A DNA stretch of 64,000 bases from Pseudomonas sp. ANT_H4 (GTDB lineage Bacteria; Pseudomonadota; Gammaproteobacteria; Pseudomonadales; Pseudomonadaceae). Every line of letters begins with the position of its first letter. Positions within the stretch are counted from its first letter, which is position 1. Position numbers and translations under genes: made by a program. The stretch spans positions 124,001 to 188,000 of the forward strand of contig NZ_VOBG01000002.1 of the NCBI RefSeq assembly GCF_008369295.1, given 5' to 3'. Below, in pieces: positions 9,843 to 18,900 of this stretch. Under the pieces are notes generated by a model. The model was not told where the DNA came from. It saw nothing but the letters and a program-made list of their open reading frames with translations, and did not search any database.

Positions 9843-10760
9843 TCAGGCGGCATTCTTGAGTTTCGGGTCCAGCGCATCGCGCAGGCCGTCGCCCATCAGG
9901 TTGATTGCCAGCACGCTGAGCAAAATGGTCAAGCCAGGCAGGCTCACGACCCACCAGGCGCGTTCGATGTAGTCGCGAGCCGAAGCCAGCATGGTGCCCC
10001 ACTCAGGGGTTGGCGGTTGTACACCAAGGCCGAGGAAGCCTAACGCTGCGGCATCGAGAATCGCCGAGGAAAAGCTCAAGGTCGCCTGGACGATCAACGG
10101 TGCCATGCAGTTAGGCAGCACGGTGATGAACATCAGGCGTGGCAGGCCGGCGCCAGCGAGGCGGGCGGCGGTCACGTAGTCGCGGTGCAGTTCGCCCATC
10201 ACTGCGGCGCGAGTCAGGCGGACATAGGACGGCAGGGACACGATGGCAATGGCGATCACGGTGTTGATCAAGCCAGGGCCAAGGATGGCGACAATGGCTA
10301 CGGCCAGCAGCAGCGACGGCAGGGCGAGCATGATGTCCATCAAACGCATGATGGTCGGGCCCAGCAGGCGCGGGAAGAACCCGGCGAACAGCCCCATCAG
10401 GATCCCTGGGATCAGCGACATCACGACCGACGACAAGCCGATCAGCAAGGACAGGCGCGAACCCTGGATCAAGCGGGACAGCAAGTCACGGCCCAGTTCG
10501 TCGGTGCCCAGCAGGAACTGGATCTGCCCACCTTCGAGCCACGATGGCGGGGTCAGCAGGAAGTCACGGTACTGCTCGCTCGGGTTGTGCGGTGCGACCC
10601 AAGGGGCGAACAGCGCGCAGAACACGATCACGATCATGAACATCAGGCCGGCGACGGCGCCCTTGTTCTGGGAGAAGGCTTGCCAGAATTCTTTGTACGG
10701 GGACGGATACAGCAGGCTTTGATCGACTGCTACCGATGGAGTTGGTGTGCTCATGGTCAT
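9843..10760 (-). CDS. dppC: Dipeptide ABC transporter permease DppC
   Basis: A 305-residue inner-membrane permease. An N-terminal OppC-type segment precedes the BPD_transp_1 domain, with the long periplasmic loop containing [16 protein letters not shown], a signature of DppC/OppC, and the coupling loop [24 protein letters not shown]. It forms the dipeptide channel with DppB. The start is 4 bases after the dppB stop. A second in-frame ATG two codons later is equally possible, as the ribosome site is weak for both. Confidence 0.92.
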   Translation of the reverse strand: MTMSTPTPSVAVDQSLLYPSPYKEFWQAFSQNKGAVAGLMFMIVIVFCALFAPWVAPHNPSEQYRDFLLTPPSWLEGGQIQFLLGTDELGRDLLSRLIQGSRLSLLIGLSSVVMSLIPGILMGLFAGFFPRLLGPTIMRLMDIMLALPSLLLAVAIVAILGPGLINTVIAIAIVSLPSYVRLTRAAVMGELHRDYVTAARLAGAGLPRLMFITVLPNCMAPLIVQATLSFSSAILDAAALGFLGLGVQPPTPEWGTMLASARDYIERAWWVVSLPGLTILLSVLAINLMGDGLRDALDPKLKNAA

Positions 10761-10764
10761 GATC

Positions 10765-11775
10765 TCAGCGCTGGTGACGGATGCGTGGGTTGGCGAAGCC
10801 GTAGAGGATGTCCACTACGAAGTTCACCATAATCACCAGGCAGGCGATTAACAGGATGCCGTTTTGCACCACGGGATAGTCCCGTGCGCCAATGGCTTCG
10901 ATCAGCCATTTGCCGATGCCGGGCCAGGAAAAGATGGTTTCGGTCAGGACCGCACCGGCCAGCAGGGTGCCGACTTGCAGGCCGACCACCGTCAGTACCG
11001 GGATCAGCGCGTTGCGCAGGCCGTGGACGAACACTACGCGCGCCGGCGACAGGCCTTTGGCCCTGGCGGTACGGATGTAGTCTTCGCGCAGCACTTCAAG
11101 CATCGAGGAGCGAGTCATCCGCGCGATCACCGCCAGCGGGATGGTGCCGAGCACGATGGCCGGCAGGATCAGGTGGTGCAGGGCGTCCCAGAACGCATCC
11201 GGTTCGTCCGCCAGCAGGGTGTCGATCAGCATGAAGCCGGTGCGCGGCTCGATGTCGTAGAGCAGGTCGATACGCCCGGAAACCGGGGTCCAGCCCAGGC
11301 TCACCGAGAAGAACATGATCAGGATCAGGCCCCACCAGAAGATTGGCATCGAATATCCCGCGAGGGAGATGCCCATCACCCCGTGGTCGAACAGGGACCC
11401 TCGCTTCAAGGCCGCGATCACCCCGGCTAAAAGCCCAAGGATGCCGGCGAACAACAGGGCGGCCAGGGACAGTTCCAGGGTCGCAGGGAATAGGGCGGAG
11501 AACTCGGTCCACACGCTGGTACGGGTGCGCAGGGATTCGCCAAGGTCGCCTTGGGCGAGTTTGCCGACGTAGTCCAGGTATTGCGCATACAGCGGTTTAT
11601 TCAAACCAAGGCGTTCCATTGCCTGAGCGTGCATTTCGGGGTCGACTCGTCGCTCGCCCATCATGACTTCCACGGGATCGCCAGGAATCATGCGAATCAA
11701 CGCGAAAGTCAGCAAGGTGATGCCGAAGAACGTGGGGATCAACAACCCCAATCGGCGGGCAATAAAACTAAACAT
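10765..11775 (-). CDS. dppB: Dipeptide ABC transporter permease DppB
   Basis: A 336-residue permease with about six helices. The typical DppB start MFSFIARRLGLLIPTFFGI is followed by IPGDPVEVMMG and the coupling loop RSSMLEVLREDYIRTARAKGLSPARV. The length is close to E. coli DppB (339). I chose the ATG at 11775 by family alignment; the frame continues to 11817 without similarity. A stem-loop (11811-11838) separates it from the preceding binding-protein gene and probably lowers expression of the membrane part relative to the binding protein. Confidence 0.92.
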   Translation of the reverse strand: MFSFIARRLGLLIPTFFGITLLTFALIRMIPGDPVEVMMGERRVDPEMHAQAMERLGLNKPLYAQYLDYVGKLAQGDLGESLRTRTSVWTEFSALFPATLELSLAALLFAGILGLLAGVIAALKRGSLFDHGVMGISLAGYSMPIFWWGLILIMFFSVSLGWTPVSGRIDLLYDIEPRTGFMLIDTLLADEPDAFWDALHHLILPAIVLGTIPLAVIARMTRSSMLEVLREDYIRTARAKGLSPARVVFVHGLRNALIPVLTVVGLQVGTLLAGAVLTETIFSWPGIGKWLIEAIGARDYPVVQNGILLIACLVIMVNFVVDILYGFANPRIRHQR

Positions 11776-11810
11776 CTTGTTGTGTACCTCAATCAGCCGG
11801 TTAGGCAGGT

Positions 11811-11838
11811 TCGGCACCGTTAATATCGACGGTGCCGA
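11811..11838 (-). terminator. Intercistronic stem-loop between binding protein gene and dppB
   Basis: TCGGCACCGT (11811-11820) and ACGGTGCCGA (11829-11838) form a perfect 10-bp stem with an 8-base loop. No T run follows on the minus strand, so it is more likely a 3' stabiliser or partial terminator than a full stop. Confidence 0.6.
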
Positions 11839-11851
11839 GCGTTTCTCTTAT

Positions 11852-13459
11852 TTACTTCACCAGGGTGGTGGCGAAGTTATTTGTAGTCAGAGGGCTTTGA
11901 ACAAAACCTTCGACGTTCTTGCGCATGGCGGTGAACATTTTCGGGTAAGCCATGGGAATCCATGGTTGGTCCTTGGCGAAAACGTCCAGTGCTTGTTCAT
12001 AGAGTGCAGCCCGTGCCGCCGGCTCAGTGCCTGCGCGGGCCTTGTCGATCAAGTCTTGAAACTCCTGGTTACACCAGCGTGCGTAGTTTTCGCCGTTTTT
12101 CGCTGCTTCGCAACTCAGGTTTGGAGTGAGGAAGTTGTCCGGGTCGCCGTTATCACCTGCCCAGCCGGCCGACATCAGGTCATGTTCGCCGGCTTTGGAG
12201 CGTTTGAGCATCTCGCCCCACTCAAAAACGCGGATGTCGATCTTCAGGCCGATACGCGCCAGGTCCGACTGCATCATCTGCGCGCCGAGCAATGGGTTGG
12301 GATTGGTCGGGCCGCCGCCGTTGCGGGTGAACAGTGTCAGCACGGTGCCTTCAGGCACGCCAGCTTCCTTGAGTAAGGCGCGGGCCTTATCCAGCTCTGC
12401 GGGCGTGCGGGGAGGGTTTTTCAGTTTGTCGCTGAAGCCCAGCAGCGTGTTTGGGTAAGGCCCCGTGCCGACCACGGCGTTGCCTTTGCCATACAGCGCG
12501 TCGGTGTAGGCCTCTTTATCGAACGCAATGTTGATTGCGTGACGCACGCGCGCGTCGCTCAGGTATTTGTGGGTAGTGTTCATGGCGGTGTAGCTGGTGG
12601 TCATGGCCGCCAGTTCCGCGACTTTCAGGTTCGGGTCGGCCTTGGCATTCGGGACGTCATCGGGCTTGGGGTACAGCGCGATCTGGCACTCGTTGGCCTT
12701 GAGCTTTTGCAGGCGCACGTTGCTGTCGGTGGTGATGGCCAGGATCAGCGGGTCGGCCGGTGGCTTGCCACGGAAGTACTCCGGGTTGGCTTTGAAGCGC
12801 ACCTGGGCGTCCTTGGCGTAGCGAGTAAAGATGAACGGCCCGGTGCCGATCGGCTTGCTGTTGAGGTCGGCGGTCTTGTCGGCCTTGAGCAGTTGGTCGG
12901 CGTATTCGGCGGAGTGAATCGAAGAGAAGGCCATGGCAATGTCAGCCAGGAACGGTGCTTCACGGCGGGTCAGGGTGAAGACCACGGTATGGTCGTCAGT
13001 CTTCTCTACGCTTTTGAGCAGATCCTTGAAACCCATGCTTTCGAAGTACGGATAACCCACGTTGGACTTGTTATGCCAAGGGTGTTTCGGGTCCAGCTGA
13101 CGCTGGAAGCTCCAAAGCACGTCGTCGGCATTCATGTTGCGCGTGGGTTTGAAGTAGTCGGTGGTGTGGAACTTGATGTCGTCACGCAGGTGGAACGTGT
13201 AGGTCAGCCCATCAGCGCTGATTTCCGGCAGGTCTTTGGCGAGCGCCGGTATCACTTCGGTGGTGCCGGGCTTGAAGTCCACCAGGCGGTTGAACATGGT
13301 TTCAGCCGCGGCGTCAGCGGTGACGGCCGTGGTGTACAGGACCGGGTCGAAACCTTCCGGGCTGGCTTCGGTGCAGACCACCAGCGGTTTGGCCGAAACG
13401 CCGATCGCAACGCTCAACAGCGCAGCGGCAACGGCGGCTTGTAGCGGGAGCATTTTCAT
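11852..13459 (-). CDS. dppA: Periplasmic dipeptide-binding protein, DppA type (dppB-proximal copy)
   Basis: A 535-residue family 5 solute-binding protein with a signal peptide (start MKMLPLQAAVAAALLS, cleavage after VSA). The mature start KPLVVCTEASPEGFD and the motif AGDNGDPDNF are present; its aspartate binds the peptide amino terminus in E. coli DppA. It delivers di- or tripeptides to DppBCDF. Good ribosome site (GGAGGG). It is the most divergent of the four copies here (NGGGPTNPNPLLGAQMM in place of the VQRPYNPNAKLMAEML of the others) and by position corresponds to P. aeruginosa dppA4. Its peptide preference is unknown. Confidence 0.88.
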   Translation of the reverse strand: MKMLPLQAAVAAALLSVAIGVSAKPLVVCTEASPEGFDPVLYTTAVTADAAAETMFNRLVDFKPGTTEVIPALAKDLPEISADGLTYTFHLRDDIKFHTTDYFKPTRNMNADDVLWSFQRQLDPKHPWHNKSNVGYPYFESMGFKDLLKSVEKTDDHTVVFTLTRREAPFLADIAMAFSSIHSAEYADQLLKADKTADLNSKPIGTGPFIFTRYAKDAQVRFKANPEYFRGKPPADPLILAITTDSNVRLQKLKANECQIALYPKPDDVPNAKADPNLKVAELAAMTTSYTAMNTTHKYLSDARVRHAINIAFDKEAYTDALYGKGNAVVGTGPYPNTLLGFSDKLKNPPRTPAELDKARALLKEAGVPEGTVLTLFTRNGGGPTNPNPLLGAQMMQSDLARIGLKIDIRVFEWGEMLKRSKAGEHDLMSAGWAGDNGDPDNFLTPNLSCEAAKNGENYARWCNQEFQDLIDKARAGTEPAARAALYEQALDVFAKDQPWIPMAYPKMFTAMRKNVEGFVQSPLTTNNFATTLVK

Positions 13460-13500
13460 TCAGAGCCCTCCTGCAATCGATGGGACCAGACAAGCGTAAA

Positions 13501-13525
13501 CGGCGGGCTCTTCGTGAGCCCGCCG
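13501..13525 (-). terminator. Stem-loop after opdP
   Basis: CGGCGGGCTC (13501-13510) and GAGCCCGCCG (13516-13525) form a perfect GC-rich 10-bp stem with a 5-base loop. On the minus strand it is followed by TTT. It lies 15 bases past the opdP stop codon. Confidence 0.7.
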
Positions 13526-13540
13526 TCGACCTGGTGCTAA

Positions 13541-14935
13541 TTAGAGAATGTTGAACGGGATGGTGGTGACCAGACGGAACTCTTTGATGCTGCCGTCGGA
13601 CTGGAACTCGCTGCCGCGGTGCTCAACGTAGGTCGCACGCACAGTAGTGGCCTTGAGCGCGCCGCTCTGAATGGCGTAAGAGGCGCCTACACCGTATTCC
13701 TGGTGTTTCTCGCCGTCTTGCTTCTGGATACCGTCGTAGGCGAATTTGGCCCGGCCACCGTTGCCGGTGTAGTGGGTGCCGTCGATGTCCCAGCCGCGTG
13801 CTGAGTAGGCGTTGAATTTCAGGCCTGGCACGCCGTATTCGGCCATGTTGATACCGTAGGCAATCTGGAAGGATTTCTCGTTCGGACCGTTGAAGTCGGA
13901 CGTCAGGGAGTTGGCCAGGTAGATGCCGTTGGTTTCGTGCAGGTAGTCGAAGTACTCGTTACCGTTCACTTGCTGGTAGGAGAAGGTCAGGCTGTGAGCC
14001 TGGTGAGCCAGGCCCAGGGACAGGGAGAAGGTATCGTTGTCGATTTCCCCCATCTCTTTTTTGCCTTCATCGACGGTTTTGTAGTAATTGAAACCGGTGG
14101 TCAGCGCCAGTTGCTGAGCGTCCCCCAACTCGTGGGTTGCGCCGAAGTAGTACTGGTTCCAGAAGTCCTTCACGTTGGCGGCGAAGAAGCTGGTTTTCAG
14201 GCTTTTCAGCGGCTGGTAGTTGGCACCCAAGGTGTAGACCTTGTCGCTTTCTGCGCCATTGCCGTATTCGGTACGGAATTTCGACAGGCTCTGTTCGGTA
14301 CGTGGCGATACGCGGTCAAACACGCCGCCCTGGAACGACAGGTTGCTGAACTCTTCGCTGTTGAAGCTCACACCTTCGAAGCTCGAAGGCAGCGCACGGT
14401 TGCCGATGGTGTCGACGATGCCGCTGCTGAAGTTCTGGCGACCGGCGGTCAGCGTGGTGTTGGACACACGGAACTGCACGTTGGCCAGGCCCAGTTTGCT
14501 CCACTGGTCTACGGCGTTGCCGTCGGAGTCAGCCAGGGTACGGTTGGAACCGCCCTTGATGTCACGCTTGCTGCGGTCCAAGACCAGCGCGTTGTAGACG
14601 GCCAATTCGGTTTTGACGCCTACAGTGCCCTGGGTGAAACCCGAGCTGGCGTTGATGATGGTGCCCTGTACCCAGTTAGTACGGTTACGGTCGGTCAGGG
14701 TTTGACCATGCTTCTGGTATTCGAAGGTGCCCCCACGGTATTTGTGCTCGTTGGAGTACCAGTTGCGCGTGCTGCCGCCCAGGCTGAAGTCTTCGACAAA
14801 GCCTTTGGCCTCGCTTTGGGCGCTGGTGCCGGCCAGTGTGGTTGGAACGAAGTCCTGGCTTACAGGTTCAGCGTAGGCCGTGGCCGTGATGCTGCTGATG
14901 GCCAGGGCCAGTAGCGCGGTGCTGCTCAGTTTCAT
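13541..14935 (-). CDS. opdP: OprD-family outer-membrane porin, OpdP-like (dipeptides)
   Basis: A 464-residue outer-membrane porin with a signal peptide (cleavage after TATAYA). The mature start EPVSQDFVPTTLAGTSAQSEAKGFVEDFSLGGSTRNWY and the many alternating strands are typical of OprD channels (18-strand barrel). Its position inside the dpp locus matches P. aeruginosa opdP (also called opdD), which admits glycine-glutamate dipeptides, so passage of dipeptides across the outer membrane is the likely role. AAAGGAG precedes the ATG. In P. aeruginosa this porin also admits carbapenems, a family property that cannot be verified here. Confidence 0.85.
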   Translation of the reverse strand: MKLSSTALLALAISSITATAYAEPVSQDFVPTTLAGTSAQSEAKGFVEDFSLGGSTRNWYSNEHKYRGGTFEYQKHGQTLTDRNRTNWVQGTIINASSGFTQGTVGVKTELAVYNALVLDRSKRDIKGGSNRTLADSDGNAVDQWSKLGLANVQFRVSNTTLTAGRQNFSSGIVDTIGNRALPSSFEGVSFNSEEFSNLSFQGGVFDRVSPRTEQSLSKFRTEYGNGAESDKVYTLGANYQPLKSLKTSFFAANVKDFWNQYYFGATHELGDAQQLALTTGFNYYKTVDEGKKEMGEIDNDTFSLSLGLAHQAHSLTFSYQQVNGNEYFDYLHETNGIYLANSLTSDFNGPNEKSFQIAYGINMAEYGVPGLKFNAYSARGWDIDGTHYTGNGGRAKFAYDGIQKQDGEKHQEYGVGASYAIQSGALKATTVRATYVEHRGSEFQSDGSIKEFRLVTTIPFNIL

Positions 14936-15067
14936 GGGTGAAGCTCCTTTGGTTCTCTTTTTTTGATGCCGGTCTTTTTAGGTGAACCGGCTATTGGGTG
15001 TGGAACTCGTTCAAGCCTTGCAAACGTTTGCCGAAGGGAAAAACCCGAATTCAGGCTGCACGTTTGC

Positions 15068-15090
15068 TGGAGAGCCACTTTCGCTCTCCA
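15068..15090 (-). terminator. Stem-loop after the third binding-protein gene
   Basis: TGGAGAGC (15068-15075) and GCTCTCCA (15083-15090) form a perfect 8-bp stem. It lies 17 bases past the stop codon of the gene at 15107-16711. There is no T run. Confidence 0.5.
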
Positions 15091-15106
15091 CAATCCGGTT
15101 AGTTTC

Positions 15107-16711
15107 TTATGGGGTAATGCTGACGCCCGAGAACACGTTGCGGCCGAAGGGGCTCACCTTGAAACCTTCAACTTTGGCGCTTAACGGCTGGTTGACCGTC
15201 GAGTGGGCGACTGGCGTGATCGGCACCTGTGCTTTAAGCAGTTGCTGCGCCTGTTTGTACAGAACAGTCCTTTGTTCGCGGTCGGTAACGACCTTGGCTT
15301 GCTTGATCAGCTTGTCGTACGCCGGGTCACACCACATGGAGTAGTTGTTCCCGCCGATGGCGTCACAGCTGTAGAGGGTGCCCAGCCAGTTGTCCGGGTC
15401 ACCGTTGTCGCCGGTCCAGCCAATCAGGCTGACATCGTGTTCGCCATTCTTGGTGCGCTTGATGTACTCGCCCCATTCATAGCTGACGATCTTGACCTTG
15501 AGGCCGATCTTCGCCCAGTCACTCTGCAGCATTTCTGCCATCAGCTTGGCGTTGGGGTTGTACGGGCGTTGCACTGGCATCGCCCATAGGGTGATCTCGG
15601 TGCCTTCCTTGACGCCGGCGGCCTTGAGCAACTCCTTGGCTTTTTCCGGGTTGTAGGCGGCGTCCTTGATGGTGTCGTCGTAGGACCATTGGGTCGGCGG
15701 CATGGCATTGACGGCCAGTTGGCCTGCGCCCTGGTACACCGCATTGAGAATGCTCTGCTTGTTCACCGCCATGTCCATGGCCTGGCGTACTTCGAGTTGG
15801 TCGAAAGGCTTGTGCTGCACGTTATAGGCGATGTAGCCGAGGTTGAAGCCAGGTTTGGTCAGCAGTTGCAGTTTCGGGTCGGCCTTGAGGGCGTCTACAT
15901 CGGCTGGCCGCGGATGCAGAGTGATCTGGCATTCGTTGGCCTTGAGTTTTTGCACCCGCACCGACGCATCGGTGTTGATGGCGAAAATCAGTTGGTCGAG
16001 CTTGACCCGGCTCGGGTCCCAGTACTGTTTGTTGCCGGTGTAGCGGATCTGCGAGTCTTTTTGATAGCGCTGGAACACGAACGGCCCGGTGCCGATCGGC
16101 TTCTGGTTGATCTCGCTGGGCTTGCCGATCTTGAGCAAATGGTCGGCGTATTCGGCCGAGAGGATCGAGGCGAAACTCATGGCGATGTTCTGGATAAACG
16201 CGGCGTCTACCGTATTCAGGGTCATGACCACGGTCAGCGGGTCGGTTTTCTCGACCTTGGCGATGTTCTTGTTCAGGCTCATCCCGTTGAAGTACGGAAA
16301 CTCGGTGGGGTAGGCCTTGCGGAACGGGTATTCGGGGTCAAGCATGCGATTGAAGGTGAACAGCACGTCGTCGGCGTTGAAGTCACGCGTCGGCTTGAAG
16401 TCCTTGTTGCTGTGGAACTTGACGCCTTCACGCAGATGGAAGGTGTAGGTAAGGCCGTCCGGCGAAATATCCCACTTGGTTGCCAGCCCCGGTACTACGT
16501 TGGTGGCGCCTTTCTCGAACTCGGCCAAGCGGTTGTAAAGCGGTTCGGCGGCATCGTTGTCCGTGGCGGTGGTGTATTGCGCGGTATCAAACCCGGCCGG
16601 GCTGCCTTCGGAGCAAAACACTAGGCTCTTCTTGTCGGCGGCCTGGCCCATCGAGGCGATGGCCAACAGGCTGGTACCCAATATTGCGGATAGAACGGTT
16701 GTATGGCGCAT
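15107..16711 (-). CDS. dppA: Periplasmic dipeptide-binding protein, DppA type
   Basis: A 534-residue family 5 binding protein with a signal peptide ending at SMGQA-ADKKS. The mature start SLVFCSEGSPAGFDTAQYTT and IGWTGDNGDPDNWL carry the peptide-binding aspartate. The ATG at 16711 has AGGGA upstream; the earlier in-frame start at 16753 lacks one. An AACAATAA motif lies 20 bases before the ATG, as expected for Hfq/Crc control. It is very close to the copy at 17017-18642 over the C-terminal half. By position it corresponds to P. aeruginosa dppA3. Confidence 0.9.
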   Translation of the reverse strand: MRHTTVLSAILGTSLLAIASMGQAADKKSLVFCSEGSPAGFDTAQYTTATDNDAAEPLYNRLAEFEKGATNVVPGLATKWDISPDGLTYTFHLREGVKFHSNKDFKPTRDFNADDVLFTFNRMLDPEYPFRKAYPTEFPYFNGMSLNKNIAKVEKTDPLTVVMTLNTVDAAFIQNIAMSFASILSAEYADHLLKIGKPSEINQKPIGTGPFVFQRYQKDSQIRYTGNKQYWDPSRVKLDQLIFAINTDASVRVQKLKANECQITLHPRPADVDALKADPKLQLLTKPGFNLGYIAYNVQHKPFDQLEVRQAMDMAVNKQSILNAVYQGAGQLAVNAMPPTQWSYDDTIKDAAYNPEKAKELLKAAGVKEGTEITLWAMPVQRPYNPNAKLMAEMLQSDWAKIGLKVKIVSYEWGEYIKRTKNGEHDVSLIGWTGDNGDPDNWLGTLYSCDAIGGNNYSMWCDPAYDKLIKQAKVVTDREQRTVLYKQAQQLLKAQVPITPVAHSTVNQPLSAKVEGFKVSPFGRNVFSGVSITP

Positions 16712-16730
16712 GACGGTCCCTAATCCTTGT

Positions 16731-16738
16731 TTATTGTT
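16731..16738 (-). promoter_or_regulatory. Hfq/Crc-type CA motif before dppA
   Basis: AACAATAA on the minus strand fits AANAANAA, the motif through which Hfq and Crc block translation during carbon catabolite repression in pseudomonads. It ends 20 bases before the ATG at 16711, next to the ribosome site. Confidence 0.5.
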
Positions 16739-16982
16739 GTCGTCAGTGAGCAATTGCCGTGCCCGTCAGGACATGGAAACAACACTGATCTTCGTTCAGC
16801 AGCTGCCCTACAGGTACTACGCCTCTGCCCTTGCGCGACGTTATGGGTCGGCAGTTGAGCAGTAAATGCGGCAAACCTGACAGACCTTGTAGGAATGGGA
16901 CGGTACATTCGCAGTTCGATGCCGTAGGACGGCGGCGAGTGCGTTTGTAGTTCCATTTCAGCGGTCTTGGCGGATGCAATAA

Positions 16983-17006
16983 CGGCGACGTTATGCAACG
17001 TCGCCG
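16983..17006 (-). terminator. Stem-loop after the second binding-protein gene
   Basis: CGGCGACGTT (16983-16992) and AACGTCGCCG (16997-17006) form a perfect 10-bp stem with a 4-base loop. It lies 10 bases past the stop codon. On the minus strand it is followed by TTATTGC, so it is a moderate terminator. Confidence 0.65.
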
Positions 17007-17016
17007 CCAGAGCTCC

Positions 17017-18642
17017 TTACTTGCTGATGCTCACCCCGTAGAAGGAATTCAAGCCAAATGGGCTGATCTTGAAATCCTGCACGGTGGTGCGCATGGGTTG
17101 ATACACCGTCGAGTGCGCGATAGGTGTCATCGGGACTGCATCTTTGAGGATGTGCTGCGCCTGCTTGTACAGTTCGGTGCGCTTGGCGACGTCGGAAGTG
17201 GACTTGGCTTCCTTGACGATGCCGTCAAATTTCTTGTCGCACCATTTGGAGAAGTTGTTGCCGGCCAGGGAATCGCAGCCGAACAGCACGTTCAGCCAGT
17301 TGTCCGGGTCACCATTGTCGCCGCTCCAGCCAATGATCATGGCCTGGTTCTCGCCGCCTTTGGAACGCTTGATGTACTCGCCCCATTCGTAGCTGACGAT
17401 GTTGACCTTCAGGCCGATCTTGGCCCAGTCGCTCTGTAGCATTTCAGCCATCAGCTTGGCGTTCGGGTTGTACGGACGCTGGACCGGCATGGCCCACAGG
17501 GTAATGGCGGTGCCTTCCTTGACGCCGGCTTCCTTGAGCAGCGCCTTGGCTTTCTCAGGGTCGTACTTGGCGTCCTTGATGGTGTCGTCATAGGACCATT
17601 GGGTTGGCGGCATGGCGTTGACCGCCAGTTGGCCTGCGCCCTGGTACACGGAGTCGATGATTTGCTGCTTGTTGACCGACATGTCCATGGCCTGACGGAC
17701 TTTCAGGTTGGCCAGTGGGTTCTGGTCAGTCTGGCCCTTGAGCACCGGCATGACGTTGTAGGCGATGTAGCCCAGGTTGAAACCGGCCTGGTGCGGCAGT
17801 TTCAAGAACTTGTCTTCGCCCAGAGCCTTGAGGTCGGCCGGACGCGGGAAGAGGGTGACCTGGCATTCATTTTTCTTGAGCTTCTGGATGCGCACCGACG
17901 GGTCGGTGGTGATGGCGAAGATCAGGTTGTCGATCTTGACGTCTTCAGGCTTCCAGTAGTCCTTGTTGCCGGTGTAGCGGATGTTGGAGTCTTTCTGGTA
18001 ACTCTTGAACACGAACGGACCAGTGCCGACTGGCTTCTGGTTGATGTCCTGGGCCTTGCCTTCCTTCAATAGTTGGGCGGCGTATTCTGCCGACTGTACG
18101 GAGGCGAAGCTCATGGCCAGGTTCTGGATGAAAGCCGCGTCCACGGTGCCAAGGGTGAACTTGACGGTGTGGTCATCGACTTTCTCGATGTTCTTGATGT
18201 TGGTGTCCATCCCCATGTCCGTGAAGTACGGGAACTCGGTGGGGTAGGCTTTACGGAACGGATCATCCTTGTTGATCATCCGGTTGAACGTGAACAGTAC
18301 GTCGTCAGCCGTGAACTCACGAGTTGGCTTGAAGTACGAGGTGGTATGGAACTTGACGCCTTCGCGAAGGTGGAAGGTATAAGTCAGACCATCCGGGGAA
18401 ACGTCCCAAGTGGTGGCCAGACCAGGAACAACGGCGGTGCCGCCGCGCTCAAACTGGGTCAGGCGGTTGAACATGGTTTCGGCCGAGGCATCGAAGTCTG
18501 TTCCGGTGGTGTACTGGCCTGGATCAAAACCGGCCGGGCTCCCTTCGGAGCAGAACACCAGGTTAGTCGCCGCTTGGGCGAAAGGTGCAGCGGCCATTAA
18601 ACCGGCGCTGACTAAAAACGGAATGACTGCGTGTTTAAGCAT
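17017..18642 (-). CDS. dppA: Periplasmic dipeptide-binding protein, DppA type
   Basis: A 541-residue family 5 binding protein. The signal peptide starts MLKHAVIPFLVSAGLMAAAPFAQA. The mature start TNLVFCSEGSPAGFDPGQYTTGTDFDASAE and the IIGWSGDNGDPDNWL motif are present. I chose the ATG at 18642, with GAGG upstream, over one at 18666 that adds residues before the signal peptide. It shares long near-identical blocks with the copy at 15107-16711 (for example LWAMPVQRPYNPNAKLMAEM), which suggests recent duplication or gene conversion. By position it corresponds to P. aeruginosa dppA2. Confidence 0.9.
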   Translation of the reverse strand: MLKHAVIPFLVSAGLMAAAPFAQAATNLVFCSEGSPAGFDPGQYTTGTDFDASAETMFNRLTQFERGGTAVVPGLATTWDVSPDGLTYTFHLREGVKFHTTSYFKPTREFTADDVLFTFNRMINKDDPFRKAYPTEFPYFTDMGMDTNIKNIEKVDDHTVKFTLGTVDAAFIQNLAMSFASVQSAEYAAQLLKEGKAQDINQKPVGTGPFVFKSYQKDSNIRYTGNKDYWKPEDVKIDNLIFAITTDPSVRIQKLKKNECQVTLFPRPADLKALGEDKFLKLPHQAGFNLGYIAYNVMPVLKGQTDQNPLANLKVRQAMDMSVNKQQIIDSVYQGAGQLAVNAMPPTQWSYDDTIKDAKYDPEKAKALLKEAGVKEGTAITLWAMPVQRPYNPNAKLMAEMLQSDWAKIGLKVNIVSYEWGEYIKRSKGGENQAMIIGWSGDNGDPDNWLNVLFGCDSLAGNNFSKWCDKKFDGIVKEAKSTSDVAKRTELYKQAQHILKDAVPMTPIAHSTVYQPMRTTVQDFKISPFGLNSFYGVSISK

Positions 18643-18860
18643 GTTGGCCTCATGATTTGTTGTCATTTTTGGTAGTGAGGGCGACCTCGTGAGTCGACCT
18701 GCGGATACTTATGCAGGGCCCATACCCAATGCAAGATGCAGAGAGGCTACAAGGGCTAAAGAGTGGTACGAGCGTACAGGAATGTCGCATTGATGTAAGT
18801 CTTGACACGTTTCGGCATGTTGGAGGGGTTTTTTCGGTGCGTTAGGCGCACCAAATAGGC

Positions 18861-18890
18861 CCAATCGAGGCGTCTGACGCACCCGATTGG
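18861..18890 (-). terminator. Stem-loop after the first binding-protein gene
   Basis: CCAATCG (18861-18867) and CGATTGG (18884-18890) pair, with an inner GCGTC/GACGC pairing. It lies 10 bases past the stop codon at 18901 and is followed on the minus strand by CCTATTT. Weak as a terminator. Confidence 0.45.
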
Positions 18891-18900
18891 AGCATGGCTG

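Larger units (their letters stand above)
16712..17016. other. Intergenic region between two dppA copies
   Basis: These 305 bases contain the translation signals of the downstream dppA, the AACAATAA motif and, at the far end, a strong stem-loop (16983-17006). I see no coding sequence. As I recall, P. aeruginosa carries psdR and a peptidase gene at this position; neither is here. Confidence 0.6.
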
